Position numbers and translations under genes: made by a program. DNA of 64,000 bases, from the NCBI RefSeq assembly GCF_001029445.1, contig NZ_LDOT01000023.1:62001-126000 (forward strand). Reading direction: 5' to 3'. The notes below the pieces were generated by a model that made no database searches, was not told the DNA's origin, and was given only the letters and a program-made list of their open reading frames with translations. Positions 45,255-53,414 of the stretch are shown here, piece after piece. Numbering within the stretch: the stretch's first letter is position 1; each line of letters starts with the position of its first letter. This DNA is from Photobacterium aquae. Its GTDB lineage: Bacteria > Pseudomonadota > Gammaproteobacteria > Enterobacterales > Vibrionaceae.

Positions 45255-47047
45255 TGTTGGCCTCCAGTCTGTGCGTTGGTTGCTCTTGGGGTATTGGCAG
45301 CTTTGGGTATATCGACGGCTTGGATCTGTCTGAGGACATAATCGCTACCGTTTTTGCTAATCAGCACCCGTACTGCTTGCCCTTCGGCAAAGGGGGCGAG
45401 GTCAACACCGTCTGCGGCGGAGAAATTCATCTCGCCGGCCTGCCACTGCCAGTCACCAACGGCCTGATGGCTGATAGTCACCATGCCGAAATCGGCCATC
45501 AGCAGCGTGATCTTTCCGTCTATCCAGATCTCTGGCGCTTCGCTGCTGTTGGGGGTTTTAGAACCCAAGCGGTAATCGATGATTTCGTATTGGCCGCTTG
45601 CGCCTTTTTGCATTTCAAATTCAATCGGCTGGCCTTTTTTCAGCGTCGCCCAGTCGGTGTCTGTCAGTTGAAGATCCTTGCTCAGGGTAAAATTCATGAC
45701 CATGCCCGGCCAGTTCCATGCAGGAACAGGTTGGTGGTTGATGGTCAGCATTCGATGTCCTTGCATGACATCGGTAATTTCACCGCTGGCCCATTGGATA
45801 TCAGGCTGGATTAGGGGTTCAATACCGTTGATCCGCGAGAGGTCGGCACTCTGGCTTGATTCTGAGTCAATCATGAATTGGGCCGAGGTCACGATACGAT
45901 CCGTCTCGCTGAGCCCTTGGAGGACTTCGATACGTTCACCGGCTTCACGGCCGACTTCAATACGTGCTGAACGGTATTTCCCGTTGCCTTCGGCCAGCAC
46001 AACGCGGGTCATCCCGCCGGAGCGGATCACCGATGAGCGCGGAACAGTGAGTACCGTATGGTCCGTGGTGGGCTGAAGGGCAATATTGGCGAACATGTTT
46101 GGTTTGAGGTCACCGTTGGGGTTGGCGAATTTCAGCCGTACCCGCAATGTGCGGGTTTTGGGATCAAGGATCGGGTAGACATAGTCAATCTGCCCCTGCC
46201 AGGTTTTGTTCGGAATAGCATCTAGGGTCATGCTGGCCGGGCTGCCGGCTTTCATCCATTGGCCTTGGCGCTCGAAAACTTCGGCATCGACCCAGACATG
46301 ATCCAGCGGACTTGCGCTGATCACTGCCTGTGCCGGTGACAAATAGCCGCCTTCGCGGATGTTGAGGCTGGCAATGACACCATCGGAGATAGCTTTGATA
46401 GCGATTGACTGAGAAGCCCGGCCGCGTTTGAGGATCTGCTTGATTTGATGGCGGTCAACGCCCAGTGTGACCAGTCTTTCGGTTGCCCCTTTGGTCAGCC
46501 CGGTGCGTCCGGTCCGGTAGGCATTGAGCAGTTCTTCCTGCGCCTTGATAAGCTCCGGTGAGTAGAGGGTAAACAGTACATCGCCTTTTTTGACACTCTC
46601 GCCGACGGCATTGATGAAGAGTTTTTCAACCCAGCCCGCTACCCGGACGTTGGTTTGCCATAGCTGGCTTTCGTCAAAGGCGACATAGCCTACGGTGTCG
46701 ATGCGCGGGGAAAGCGTTTGCCGTTTTACGGTCTCGGTTTTAACGCCGAGATTATTTTCGACGGCCGGATCGATAGTGACAGTGCCCGGTTTGTCGCTAT
46801 TTCCCGCGGAGTCCTCGGCGTAGACCGGGATCAGATCCATCCCCATTGGTGATTTCCCCGGTTTGTCCCGCTTGTAGTTAGGAACCATCGGAGCAACCCA
46901 GTACAAAGGCTCATGGGTATTCGATGCCTGTGAGTTGTTGGCTGTGGTCAGATCGGCATCTTGGCGGCTGGTGAGATAGTAATGGGAGCCAAACCCGATG
47001 GCGGCGCCAACGAACAGGGCTACTGCTGTTATCTGTACGTTTTTCAT
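45251..47047 (-). CDS. CusB-like periplasmic adaptor with two C-terminal CusF-like domains
   Basis: 598 aa from ATG 47047 (MKNVQITAVALFVGAAIGFG); longer than classic CusB (about 400). N-terminal anchor. A YHS-like heavy-metal motif YWVAPMVPNYKRDKPGKSPM spans about residues 50-70. Then a membrane-fusion hairpin and barrel (VDTVGYVAFDESQLW in substance; LNIREGGYLSPAQAV). Residues about 415-485 hold a CusF-like copper chaperone domain (HQPVPAWNWPGMVMNFTLS). Residues about 505-585 hold a second related domain (HQAVGDWQWQAGEMNFSAA) that lacks the first Met of the WxxGMxM pattern. Confidence 0.9.
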   Translation of the reverse strand: MKNVQITAVALFVGAAIGFGSHYYLTSRQDADLTTANNSQASNTHEPLYWVAPMVPNYKRDKPGKSPMGMDLIPVYAEDSAGNSDKPGTVTIDPAVENNLGVKTETVKRQTLSPRIDTVGYVAFDESQLWQTNVRVAGWVEKLFINAVGESVKKGDVLFTLYSPELIKAQEELLNAYRTGRTGLTKGATERLVTLGVDRHQIKQILKRGRASQSIAIKAISDGVIASLNIREGGYLSPAQAVISASPLDHVWVDAEVFERQGQWMKAGSPASMTLDAIPNKTWQGQIDYVYPILDPKTRTLRVRLKFANPNGDLKPNMFANIALQPTTDHTVLTVPRSSVIRSGGMTRVVLAEGNGKYRSARIEVGREAGERIEVLQGLSETDRIVTSAQFMIDSESSQSADLSRINGIEPLIQPDIQWASGEITDVMQGHRMLTINHQPVPAWNWPGMVMNFTLSKDLQLTDTDWATLKKGQPIEFEMQKGASGQYEIIDYRLGSKTPNSSEAPEIWIDGKITLLMADFGMVTISHQAVGDWQWQAGEMNFSAADGVDLAPFAEGQAVRVLISKNGSDYVLRQIQAVDIPKAANTPRATNAQTGGQQ

Positions 47048-47066
47048 AGTGTTTCTGCCTTGTTCA

Positions 47067-48458
47067 TTAGTGTTGGGTATGGGGTTGGGTATCAGGGCGC
47101 AAAGTCGGTGCTGCGGCTTGGTAGCCAAAGCGGTTTAGCAAAGCAGCAAGGTTGCTCTTTACAATGCTGAGATCGGTCACTAGCCGTTGCTGTTCTAGAA
47201 TCAGGTTTAGCTCGTCACTGGTGGCGGAAATCACGTCATTGAATTGGGCGGTATTGTTCTGGTAGCCCCGCTCGACAGCTTGGGTCCTCGCCTTGGCTTG
47301 GCTGAGCAAGGTGTCCTGATAGCGGGCGAGTCGAAGTTCGAGGTTTTGTTTGTCCACCAGCAAGGCGTTGACCTTGGCGTTCATTTGCGCCAGCAGCAGG
47401 TCTTTTTGTGATTTTGCCGCACCGACCTGATATTGGGCGGCCGCCTTGTTTTTGTCTTGGCGGTTGTCGGTGAACAGCGGGATGTCCATGGTCAGGTAGG
47501 CACTGACCAAATCAGAGGCTGGCTCACCACGCATATTGTTTGCCTGACGGTAGCCATACATCACCTCCACGCCGAATTGTGGCAGGTAGGCTTGCTCGGC
47601 TAGCTCTACTTGGGTTTGGCCAACGGCAATGCTGGTGTCGGCCATTTTCACCATTGGGTGCTGGGCGAGCAGTGTATAGTGTTGGTTGCCACTGGACTTG
47701 GATTGACTGGCGAGAGCGGCATTCAAACGTGGCCAAAGCAGTCGGTTGCTGGTGGTCAGGGATTGATGGGTGTTCAGCCAGTCAGAGCCGAGCCATTCGG
47801 AGAGCTGCGACAGCAGTCGACGTTGGATTTGGGTGTTGGCCTGCAGTTTCTCATCGAGTTTGCTGACTTGCAGCTGGGCATTGAGCAGATCCTGAGCTTC
47901 GCTTTTGCCGAGGCTGTAGTTGGTGGCAATGAAGCGTTCCATCTCTATCATCAGGCGCTGGTTTTCCCGCAGAATGCCAGCAGCAACCTGCTGGTAGCCA
48001 AGCTCCAACCATATTTTGGTTATCCGGTTGGCAACATCCAGTTCGCGGGCGGCAATTTGCAGCGCGCTGCCGTCTGCCTGCAAGTTGTTTTTCTTTTGTT
48101 GCAGGCTAAGGGTGTCACCCCGCTCAAATTGTTGCATGAGGCCAATCGAGATGTTGGTCATGGGATCATCATCGAACTTGAAGCTGTCAACGGGCAGGCC
48201 GCCGATACCGACTTTGAGCTTGGGATCCATAAGGGTAGCGCTGGCAATGGCGGTTTCTCGCATGGCCTGCGACTGGGCAAAGTATTGCTGGCGGTTGGCA
48301 TCGGTTGCCAGTGCTTGTTCAATCAGGGCATTGAGCTGCTGTGAGGCGGCGGCAAGCTGCGGTTGATCGACCCCATAATGTTGGGGTGCCGACATAGCAG
48401 GCATGGCTACCAGCGTGGCTGCACTGATATTCAGTGCCCACAGGCGAGTGTTGTTCAT
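47067..48458 (-). CDS. TolC-family outer-membrane efflux protein (CusC-like)
   Basis: 463 aa with signal peptide (ending AMPAMSA). Two OEP repeats typical of TolC proteins, for example QQYFAQSQAMRETAIASATL and AKARTQAVERGYQNNTAQFN. It should form the outer-membrane channel of the copper efflux complex. It lies 19 bp upstream of cusB on the same strand. Confidence 0.88.
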   Translation of the reverse strand: MNNTRLWALNISAATLVAMPAMSAPQHYGVDQPQLAAASQQLNALIEQALATDANRQQYFAQSQAMRETAIASATLMDPKLKVGIGGLPVDSFKFDDDPMTNISIGLMQQFERGDTLSLQQKKNNLQADGSALQIAARELDVANRITKIWLELGYQQVAAGILRENQRLMIEMERFIATNYSLGKSEAQDLLNAQLQVSKLDEKLQANTQIQRRLLSQLSEWLGSDWLNTHQSLTTSNRLLWPRLNAALASQSKSSGNQHYTLLAQHPMVKMADTSIAVGQTQVELAEQAYLPQFGVEVMYGYRQANNMRGEPASDLVSAYLTMDIPLFTDNRQDKNKAAAQYQVGAAKSQKDLLLAQMNAKVNALLVDKQNLELRLARYQDTLLSQAKARTQAVERGYQNNTAQFNDVISATSDELNLILEQQRLVTDLSIVKSNLAALLNRFGYQAAAPTLRPDTQPHTQH

Positions 48459-48548
48459 ATCAAACTAAATCCATTCTGTGCGCCTGTTTGGCGCGTCATT
48501 CAATCACCCAGCGTCACAAACGTCGGGTGTCATCAGGCAGAGTAGGAT

Positions 48549-49052
48549 TTAGGCAATGGGAGGCCGGTAGAGGGACTGCGGGTGAGCCGGTACCATCGCG
48601 ATCACATCAGGCGTAAAAGGCACTAATTGGGCTTGGCGCACGATAGATTGTTTTAGGCGTGGCAGAAAAGCAAACACGCTAATGCAGGCTGCGCTGCAGC
48701 AGTTGTGAGGCATGTCTTGGCTGTCGTTACAGTTGGCCATGGCATGCTGGGCGTTGCTTGCGGTGTTACTTGAGCTGGCTGCTGGATGGGCTGGGACTGA
48801 CGGCGACTCAGCGTGGTGTGTTGCCATCATGGCTGCGCTGCAAGGCGCTTCATGGTGGTGATCGGTTGAGCGGTGATTAGGCTCGCGGTCGTCTTGGCCT
48901 GTAACAGCTTCGAGTGTTGGGATCGCACCATCACTGAGCATTTGGAATGTCATGAGCGGTGCACTCGAGACAATACTGGACATCAGCATCGTAAAGATAC
49001 TGAAAAGGGCAATCCAGAATATTCGGTGAGATGTAAAACGCATCATAGACAT
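48549..49052 (-). CDS. small His/Met/Cys-rich exported protein at the head of the copper operon
   Basis: 167 aa with an N-terminal membrane/signal segment (FWIALFSIFTMLMSSIVSSA). Then a His-rich middle (RSTDHHHEAPCSAAMMATHH) and MPHNCCSAACISVFAF near the end. The composition points to metal binding. It resembles unnamed proteins often found first in cus/cop operons (DUF2946-like layout). It is the first gene behind the CueR-type promoter. Function not established. Confidence 0.72.
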   Translation of the reverse strand: MSMMRFTSHRIFWIALFSIFTMLMSSIVSSAPLMTFQMLSDGAIPTLEAVTGQDDREPNHRSTDHHHEAPCSAAMMATHHAESPSVPAHPAASSSNTASNAQHAMANCNDSQDMPHNCCSAACISVFAFLPRLKQSIVRQAQLVPFTPDVIAMVPAHPQSLYRPPIA

Positions 49053-49065
49053 TGTTAGGGAAAAT

Positions 49066-49103
49066 CCGTGTAACTGTAAAGCCTCCCCTTAGGGGAAGGT
49101 CAA
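49066..49103 (-). promoter_or_regulatory. CueR/MerR-type promoter of the copper operon
   Basis: On the minus strand: -35 TTGACC (49103-49098), a 19-bp spacer TTCCCCTAAGGGGAGGCTT, and -10 TACAGT (49078-49073). The over-long 19-bp spacer with a central dyad (CCTTCCCCT/AGGGGAGG) is the diagnostic form of MerR-family metal promoters, and CCTTCCCC is the CueR half-site known from copA. No cueR gene is visible in this window. Confidence 0.88.
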
Positions 49104-49321
49104 GAATTTACTAGTTTAGTGGTTATTTTTTCTTTGTCGTGTCTTAAAAAAGAGCCTAGATGAAACTTAAAAAAGTGACAGCACGGTTACCCACAAGGGT
49201 GGGTGTTTGGCGGGAATCAATGATGTATTCAAAAAACGAATAGATGGTATGCAGAAACACAGTCTTATCATTTTTTATGGAATGGATATGATGCAAACCA
49301 CAAATACATAAGGACTCGCCC

Positions 49322-49681
49322 ATGTACCCTGTTTTTAAGATCTTGCTCTCGGCTTTTTTCCTGTTTGCCAGCTCTATCAAGCTATTGGGATGGCAGAAAT
49401 ATATTTTTCAAACTCAGTTGGCGTTTTTCCACAAATACGGCTTGAATCGCCGTCATATGTTCGCTGTAGGGGTCATTGAATGTGCATCAGCCGTGGCCTT
49501 GTGGTTGCCTATCAAGTATGTCCCGTTCTTGGGGGCTGGAGCATTGGCGTTAACCTCGATTGGGGCGATGTTTTTCCATTTTCGTTTTGACCGTTTTCAG
49601 GATGCCATTCCTTCAATTGTCACCTTGGTGATTTCAATATTAGTGGGACAGCACTTGTTTGATGTTACTTGGCTGTCTTAG
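49322..49681 (+). CDS. DoxX-like membrane protein
   Basis: 119 aa with four TM helices (FKILLSAFFLFASSIKLLGW, FAVGVIECASAVALWLP, FLGAGALALTSIGAMFFHF, IPSIVTLVISILVGQHLF). The order and spacing match the DoxX-like family of small redox-related membrane proteins. Overlaps the convergent outer-membrane protein gene by 4 bp. Confidence 0.82.
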   Translation: MYPVFKILLSAFFLFASSIKLLGWQKYIFQTQLAFFHKYGLNRRHMFAVGVIECASAVALWLPIKYVPFLGAGALALTSIGAMFFHFRFDRFQDAIPSIVTLVISILVGQHLFDVTWLS

Positions 49682-50457
49682 AAATGGGCCGTCCAGCCTA
49701 AGAGAAAGCCCTGTGATGCCGTGTTGTAGGCAAAATTGTCTTGGTTATCGTAATCCACCCAGGTCGATTTATAGGCAATATTGATGTCTGACCAATGGTT
49801 TATTCGATAACGGACACCGGTCTGGATGGCGCTGGTGAAGTCGGTATCACTACCTAGCCCGGCATCTACACTGACATGGAACAGCCAGTGCTTATTGATA
49901 GCGTTGATCCAGCGAACACCGACAACGTAGTCGACCCAATTTTCGTCCAAGCTGAATTTGTCGAAAATACGTTGGTTGTCGCGGCGGAAAAACTCGGCAC
50001 TGATATCATTGTCCCACCAGCGAAGCCCTATCATGTAGTCCAGCGTACCGAATGGATAGTGGTAGCGTTTGAACCCCTTGGCTTCCAATACCCCCTGGCG
50101 AATATCAATGTCGCTTTTTAGAACCAGATTTTCGGTACTGCTCAGTAAATTGTCGGTCTCGCCGCTGAGTTCCATGAAGCTGTAGTCAAGATAGAATCCC
50201 CATTGCTGGTGGTAGATTGATTCCCAGCGAGCCATTGCCCCGATGTCGAGATTATCCATGATGAACTTGGGGTCGACATCAAGATCCAAGGTGCGATTGC
50301 GTATGGTGGAGTCCCCTCGGATATTCAGTCCCATAAAATACAGCTCTAGGCTGTGTTGCCAATGGGGTGTGGCAGTTTGTGGACTGGCAGCGGCTGGCAT
50401 GGTAAGCAAAATGCTCGCCAATCCTAAGGGGCAGAGGGCAACGATACGTTTTGTCAT
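49678..50457 (-). CDS. outer-membrane beta-barrel protein
   Basis: About 259 aa from ATG 50457 (MTKRIVALCPLGLASILLTM, signal ending PAAAS). The rest alternates hydrophobic/aromatic strands (WGFYLDYSFMELSG, YMIGLRWWDNDIS, DYVVGVRWINAINKHWLFHV, INIAYKSTWVDYDNQD) and ends in aromatic Phe (LLGWTAHF), the usual sign of an outer-membrane barrel. I would expect about 8-10 strands. Ligand unknown. Confidence 0.8.
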   Translation of the reverse strand: MTKRIVALCPLGLASILLTMPAAASPQTATPHWQHSLELYFMGLNIRGDSTIRNRTLDLDVDPKFIMDNLDIGAMARWESIYHQQWGFYLDYSFMELSGETDNLLSSTENLVLKSDIDIRQGVLEAKGFKRYHYPFGTLDYMIGLRWWDNDISAEFFRRDNQRIFDKFSLDENWVDYVVGVRWINAINKHWLFHVSVDAGLGSDTDFTSAIQTGVRYRINHWSDINIAYKSTWVDYDNQDNFAYNTASQGFLLGWTAHF

Positions 50458-50525
50458 GGGGTGAATTAACCTTGTCTGCTGCAAAAATGTGCCACTTATT
50501 AAGCTAGGAGAGCTTGTCTATTTTT

Positions 50526-50572
50526 GCCAGTGCCAGTGCCAGTGCCAGTGCCAGTGCCAGTGCCAGTGCCAG
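50526..50572. repeat. Hexanucleotide tandem repeat (GCCAGT)n
   Basis: 7.8 perfect copies of GCCAGT in 47 bp, 97 bp upstream of the acetyltransferase start. A multiple of three, so it would not shift a frame, but it could change promoter spacing or encode a Gly-Thr run on the reverse strand. Confidence 0.95.
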
Positions 50573-50668
50573 AGGGGAAGTTGCCGTCAGCCGTATTACG
50601 AGCGCAATTTCCGGCGGTACTGCCTCGTGCTGTTCTATGGTTAAGGAGATAAGTGGGCAAGCTGAAAG

Positions 50669-51529
50669 GTGAAAGGAGTGGAAAAATCAGGTTATCAGAT
50701 CCGTGTAATGAGCAAGGAGGATTTGTCCCTTGCCGTGGAATGGGCGGCAGAAGAAGGCTGGAATCCCGGCCTGCATGATGCGGCGTCATTTTTTGCGGCT
50801 GACCCAAACGGCTTTCTGATGGGGTATTTGAATGGTGAGCCGATCTCCTCGATTTCGGTGGTGAAATACAGCAATGGCTTTGGTTTTCTCGGGTTTTATA
50901 TTGTGAAACCCGAATACCGAGGCAAGGGGTACGGGCTGGCGATCTGGCAGGCTGGGCTTGAATACCTTGCGGGTTGCAATATCGGCTTGGACGGTGTGGT
51001 TGATCAGCAAGCCAATTACCGCCGTTCGGGGTTCAGTCTCGCCTATGGCAATATTCGTTTTGAAGGCTTGGGGGGCGGAGTCGCACCGGAACAGGCTGAC
51101 ATTATCCCTATTGATGAGGCCCATTTTAACGAGGTTCTGTGTTACGACAGTGCGTTTTTTCCGGCAAGCCGAGATGTGTTTTTGCGTCATTGGCTGAACC
51201 AGCGAGAGTCGGTGGCTCTGGCGATCCGCCGTGGTGGCAAATTGGCCGGTTATGGCGTGATTCGGCCATGCCGAGAGGGGTATAAAATCGGCCCGCTGTT
51301 CGCTGATGATGTCGCACTGGCAGAAGACTTATTCTTGGCCTTGCGAGCCAAGGCCAGTGCTTATGATCCTGTATATTTGGATGTGCCCGAGTCGAACCAT
51401 GCTGGTGTTGCATTGGCGGGTAAATATGAAATGGAGCCTGTTTTCACAACCGCTCGGATGTATACCGGTGAGTTTCCAGATATTTCGGTAGAAAGGACAT
51501 TTGGCGTCACGACGTTTGAGCTTGGTTAG
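50669..51529 (+). CDS. GNAT-family N-acetyltransferase
   Basis: 286 aa from GTG 50669, with GTG 50678 and ATG 50708 as alternatives; the strand IRVMSKEDL needs the upstream start. The acetyl-CoA site FYIVKPEYRGKGYGLAIW is clear (R/Q-x-x-G-x-G/A pattern as RGKGYG). The second half (GYGVIRPCREGYKIGPLFAD) is a YitH/Acetyltransf_18-like domain. Substrate unknown. Confidence 0.85.
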   Translation: MKGVEKSGYQIRVMSKEDLSLAVEWAAEEGWNPGLHDAASFFAADPNGFLMGYLNGEPISSISVVKYSNGFGFLGFYIVKPEYRGKGYGLAIWQAGLEYLAGCNIGLDGVVDQQANYRRSGFSLAYGNIRFEGLGGGVAPEQADIIPIDEAHFNEVLCYDSAFFPASRDVFLRHWLNQRESVALAIRRGGKLAGYGVIRPCREGYKIGPLFADDVALAEDLFLALRAKASAYDPVYLDVPESNHAGVALAGKYEMEPVFTTARMYTGEFPDISVERTFGVTTFELG

Positions 51530-51588
51530 CCCCTCTCGTTCTCCCCCTTAAAAAAGGGGAAGAACGAAGAGTTTAAAGTTTAATGACA

Positions 51589-53133
51589 TTATTTCATGGG
51601 AGTGGCTAGCAACAGTTGTTTTTTGGCGGTATCGACATAAACCACATACGGCACATTGCCGACTCGGAACCCATATGGCACTAATGCGGCATCTATCGGA
51701 ATAACACGCTCAACACGGCGGCTGAGCAAATCGACTCGCCAAATGCATGCCTTGGCAGATGTGTTGTCGTAATACATTTCATCAGTGTCACCACCCCAAG
51801 AAAGATTAGAGATAATCCATTGATTGTCCCAGAAGTTATTAATCACCGTGCTCTTGTAGTAGGGGCTTTCGATGCTCAAATCACCGTCATTGGTATTAAT
51901 TTCACTTTGCCTGTCCATTGATACAAGCGGTTCGTTCCATATATCGCCTTTTTTATGTGGCGGTGGCGCATAAGAAACAGCCTGAGGTGACGGCCTATCC
52001 ATTGCTAGATCAAGCTCGAAGGTGTCACCTTGCTCATTGGTGATGTATAGCAATCTTTCTTGAATACTGAATACATGAACGGCTTCAGTCGCGGTGTAAA
52101 CGATTTTTTTCTCACCGGTCAATAAGTTCAGTTTCTTAATCTCATTGCCCAAATTGTAAATAAGCTCGAGGCGATCGTTATATTGAGCGACCAGAAAATC
52201 TTTCTGATCCGTCATTTCGGTAGTGTTGAGCAATGGTTTATGGCCCCACCAATCAGACGGGTCAACGGTAAAACTAGCCGCTACGGCTTGGCCGAATGCA
52301 GCCCGTTGTTCAGCCGTGTACTCATTGTCGGTCACACTTTGCACCATGCCCTTATTGAGCTTTGCAATTTGTTGCTGCGTTAATTCATTGTTCTGATACG
52401 GGCGTAATGAATAATATTCGGTACGTTCGTTGGCGGCTGGCGGTAGCAGTGTGCCTTTGGTGTTGAACACTTTGGCCACCATCATCGGGCGTTCATTGCC
52501 AAGGAAGAGAATACGGTTTTTATCATCATTGGGAATGATGTTTTTTAGGGGAATACGGCTTGTCTGATTGTCTGTGCCTTTTTTGATAACGGTTAATGTG
52601 GTATCCGGCGTTAATGTTTTTGGGCCGATACACAGAACGTCTTCATGGTTGGCGACCTTGTTCTGCCATGAGTCTGGTAATGCGAGGAAATGGTTATCAA
52701 GCGCACAGGTTGCTCTATTTAAGGGGGTATCAAGTTGTGATTCAGTTTGTTTTAGTGAGCACAGACTAAGATTTGTTTGTATTGCTTGGGAAATACGAGG
52801 ATGCTGCTGCAAGACACTTGCATCAATAAGGGATGAGATACTTTCGCAAGCGTTTATATTATTGGTTCGTGATGCAGCAAGAGAATAGTCACTCAATAGC
52901 CATAGTGTTTCAGATGATGGGGTCTGTGTTGAAAATAAGCCGGGACAGCTGTCAGCATAAAGATAAGTTGCATAATAGGCAGCGGTATAATCTTTCTTTT
53001 TATAATGTTTTAAAAATAGATTACGCGCATGTGCTGTGGCATTATCGCTACAAGTTTCAATTGGTTGAGCTTGAATGGTGTTTGAAAGGGTAACTGCACC
53101 AATTATTGCGAATGCTAGAATGTTCTTTTTCAT
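51589..53133 (-). CDS. secreted protein of unknown function, 514 aa
   Basis: Signal peptide MKKNILAFAIIGAVTLSNTI, then QA. An N-terminal Sel1/TPR-like cysteine-containing helical part (residues about 25-150, cysteines at CSDN, DSCPG, NACES, LCSLK, ATCAL). The rest is beta-rich with repeated strand patterns (LVAQYNDRLELIYNLGNEIK, VYTATEAVHVFSIQERLLYI) that could form a beta-propeller. No known family recognised. It is followed, on the other side of a 280-bp gap, by the secreted LRR gene in the opposite direction. Confidence 0.65.
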   Translation of the reverse strand: MKKNILAFAIIGAVTLSNTIQAQPIETCSDNATAHARNLFLKHYKKKDYTAAYYATYLYADSCPGLFSTQTPSSETLWLLSDYSLAASRTNNINACESISSLIDASVLQQHPRISQAIQTNLSLCSLKQTESQLDTPLNRATCALDNHFLALPDSWQNKVANHEDVLCIGPKTLTPDTTLTVIKKGTDNQTSRIPLKNIIPNDDKNRILFLGNERPMMVAKVFNTKGTLLPPAANERTEYYSLRPYQNNELTQQQIAKLNKGMVQSVTDNEYTAEQRAAFGQAVAASFTVDPSDWWGHKPLLNTTEMTDQKDFLVAQYNDRLELIYNLGNEIKKLNLLTGEKKIVYTATEAVHVFSIQERLLYITNEQGDTFELDLAMDRPSPQAVSYAPPPHKKGDIWNEPLVSMDRQSEINTNDGDLSIESPYYKSTVINNFWDNQWIISNLSWGGDTDEMYYDNTSAKACIWRVDLLSRRVERVIPIDAALVPYGFRVGNVPYVVYVDTAKKQLLLATPMK

Positions 53134-53414
53134 TGACCGTTAGTAATAATATTATTGGTGAGCATAGAGTATCATACTTTCTTTAGTTAAATACTTAAGT
53201 TTATCATTACTAATTCAGTTGAAAATCATCAGGAATATTGTATTAGCACTGTTTTGTGGGGATAAGTAACGATATACATATGGCTAATAGCCTCCAAATA
53301 AACCCTGTGACCGTTATGTTGGTGTTTTCTTTTTTGGGGCAGTTATGAATCCCCTAAGTAAGATTAAAATGCAGAGTTATGCATATGATCTATACGCTTA
53401 AATTAAGGACAAAT

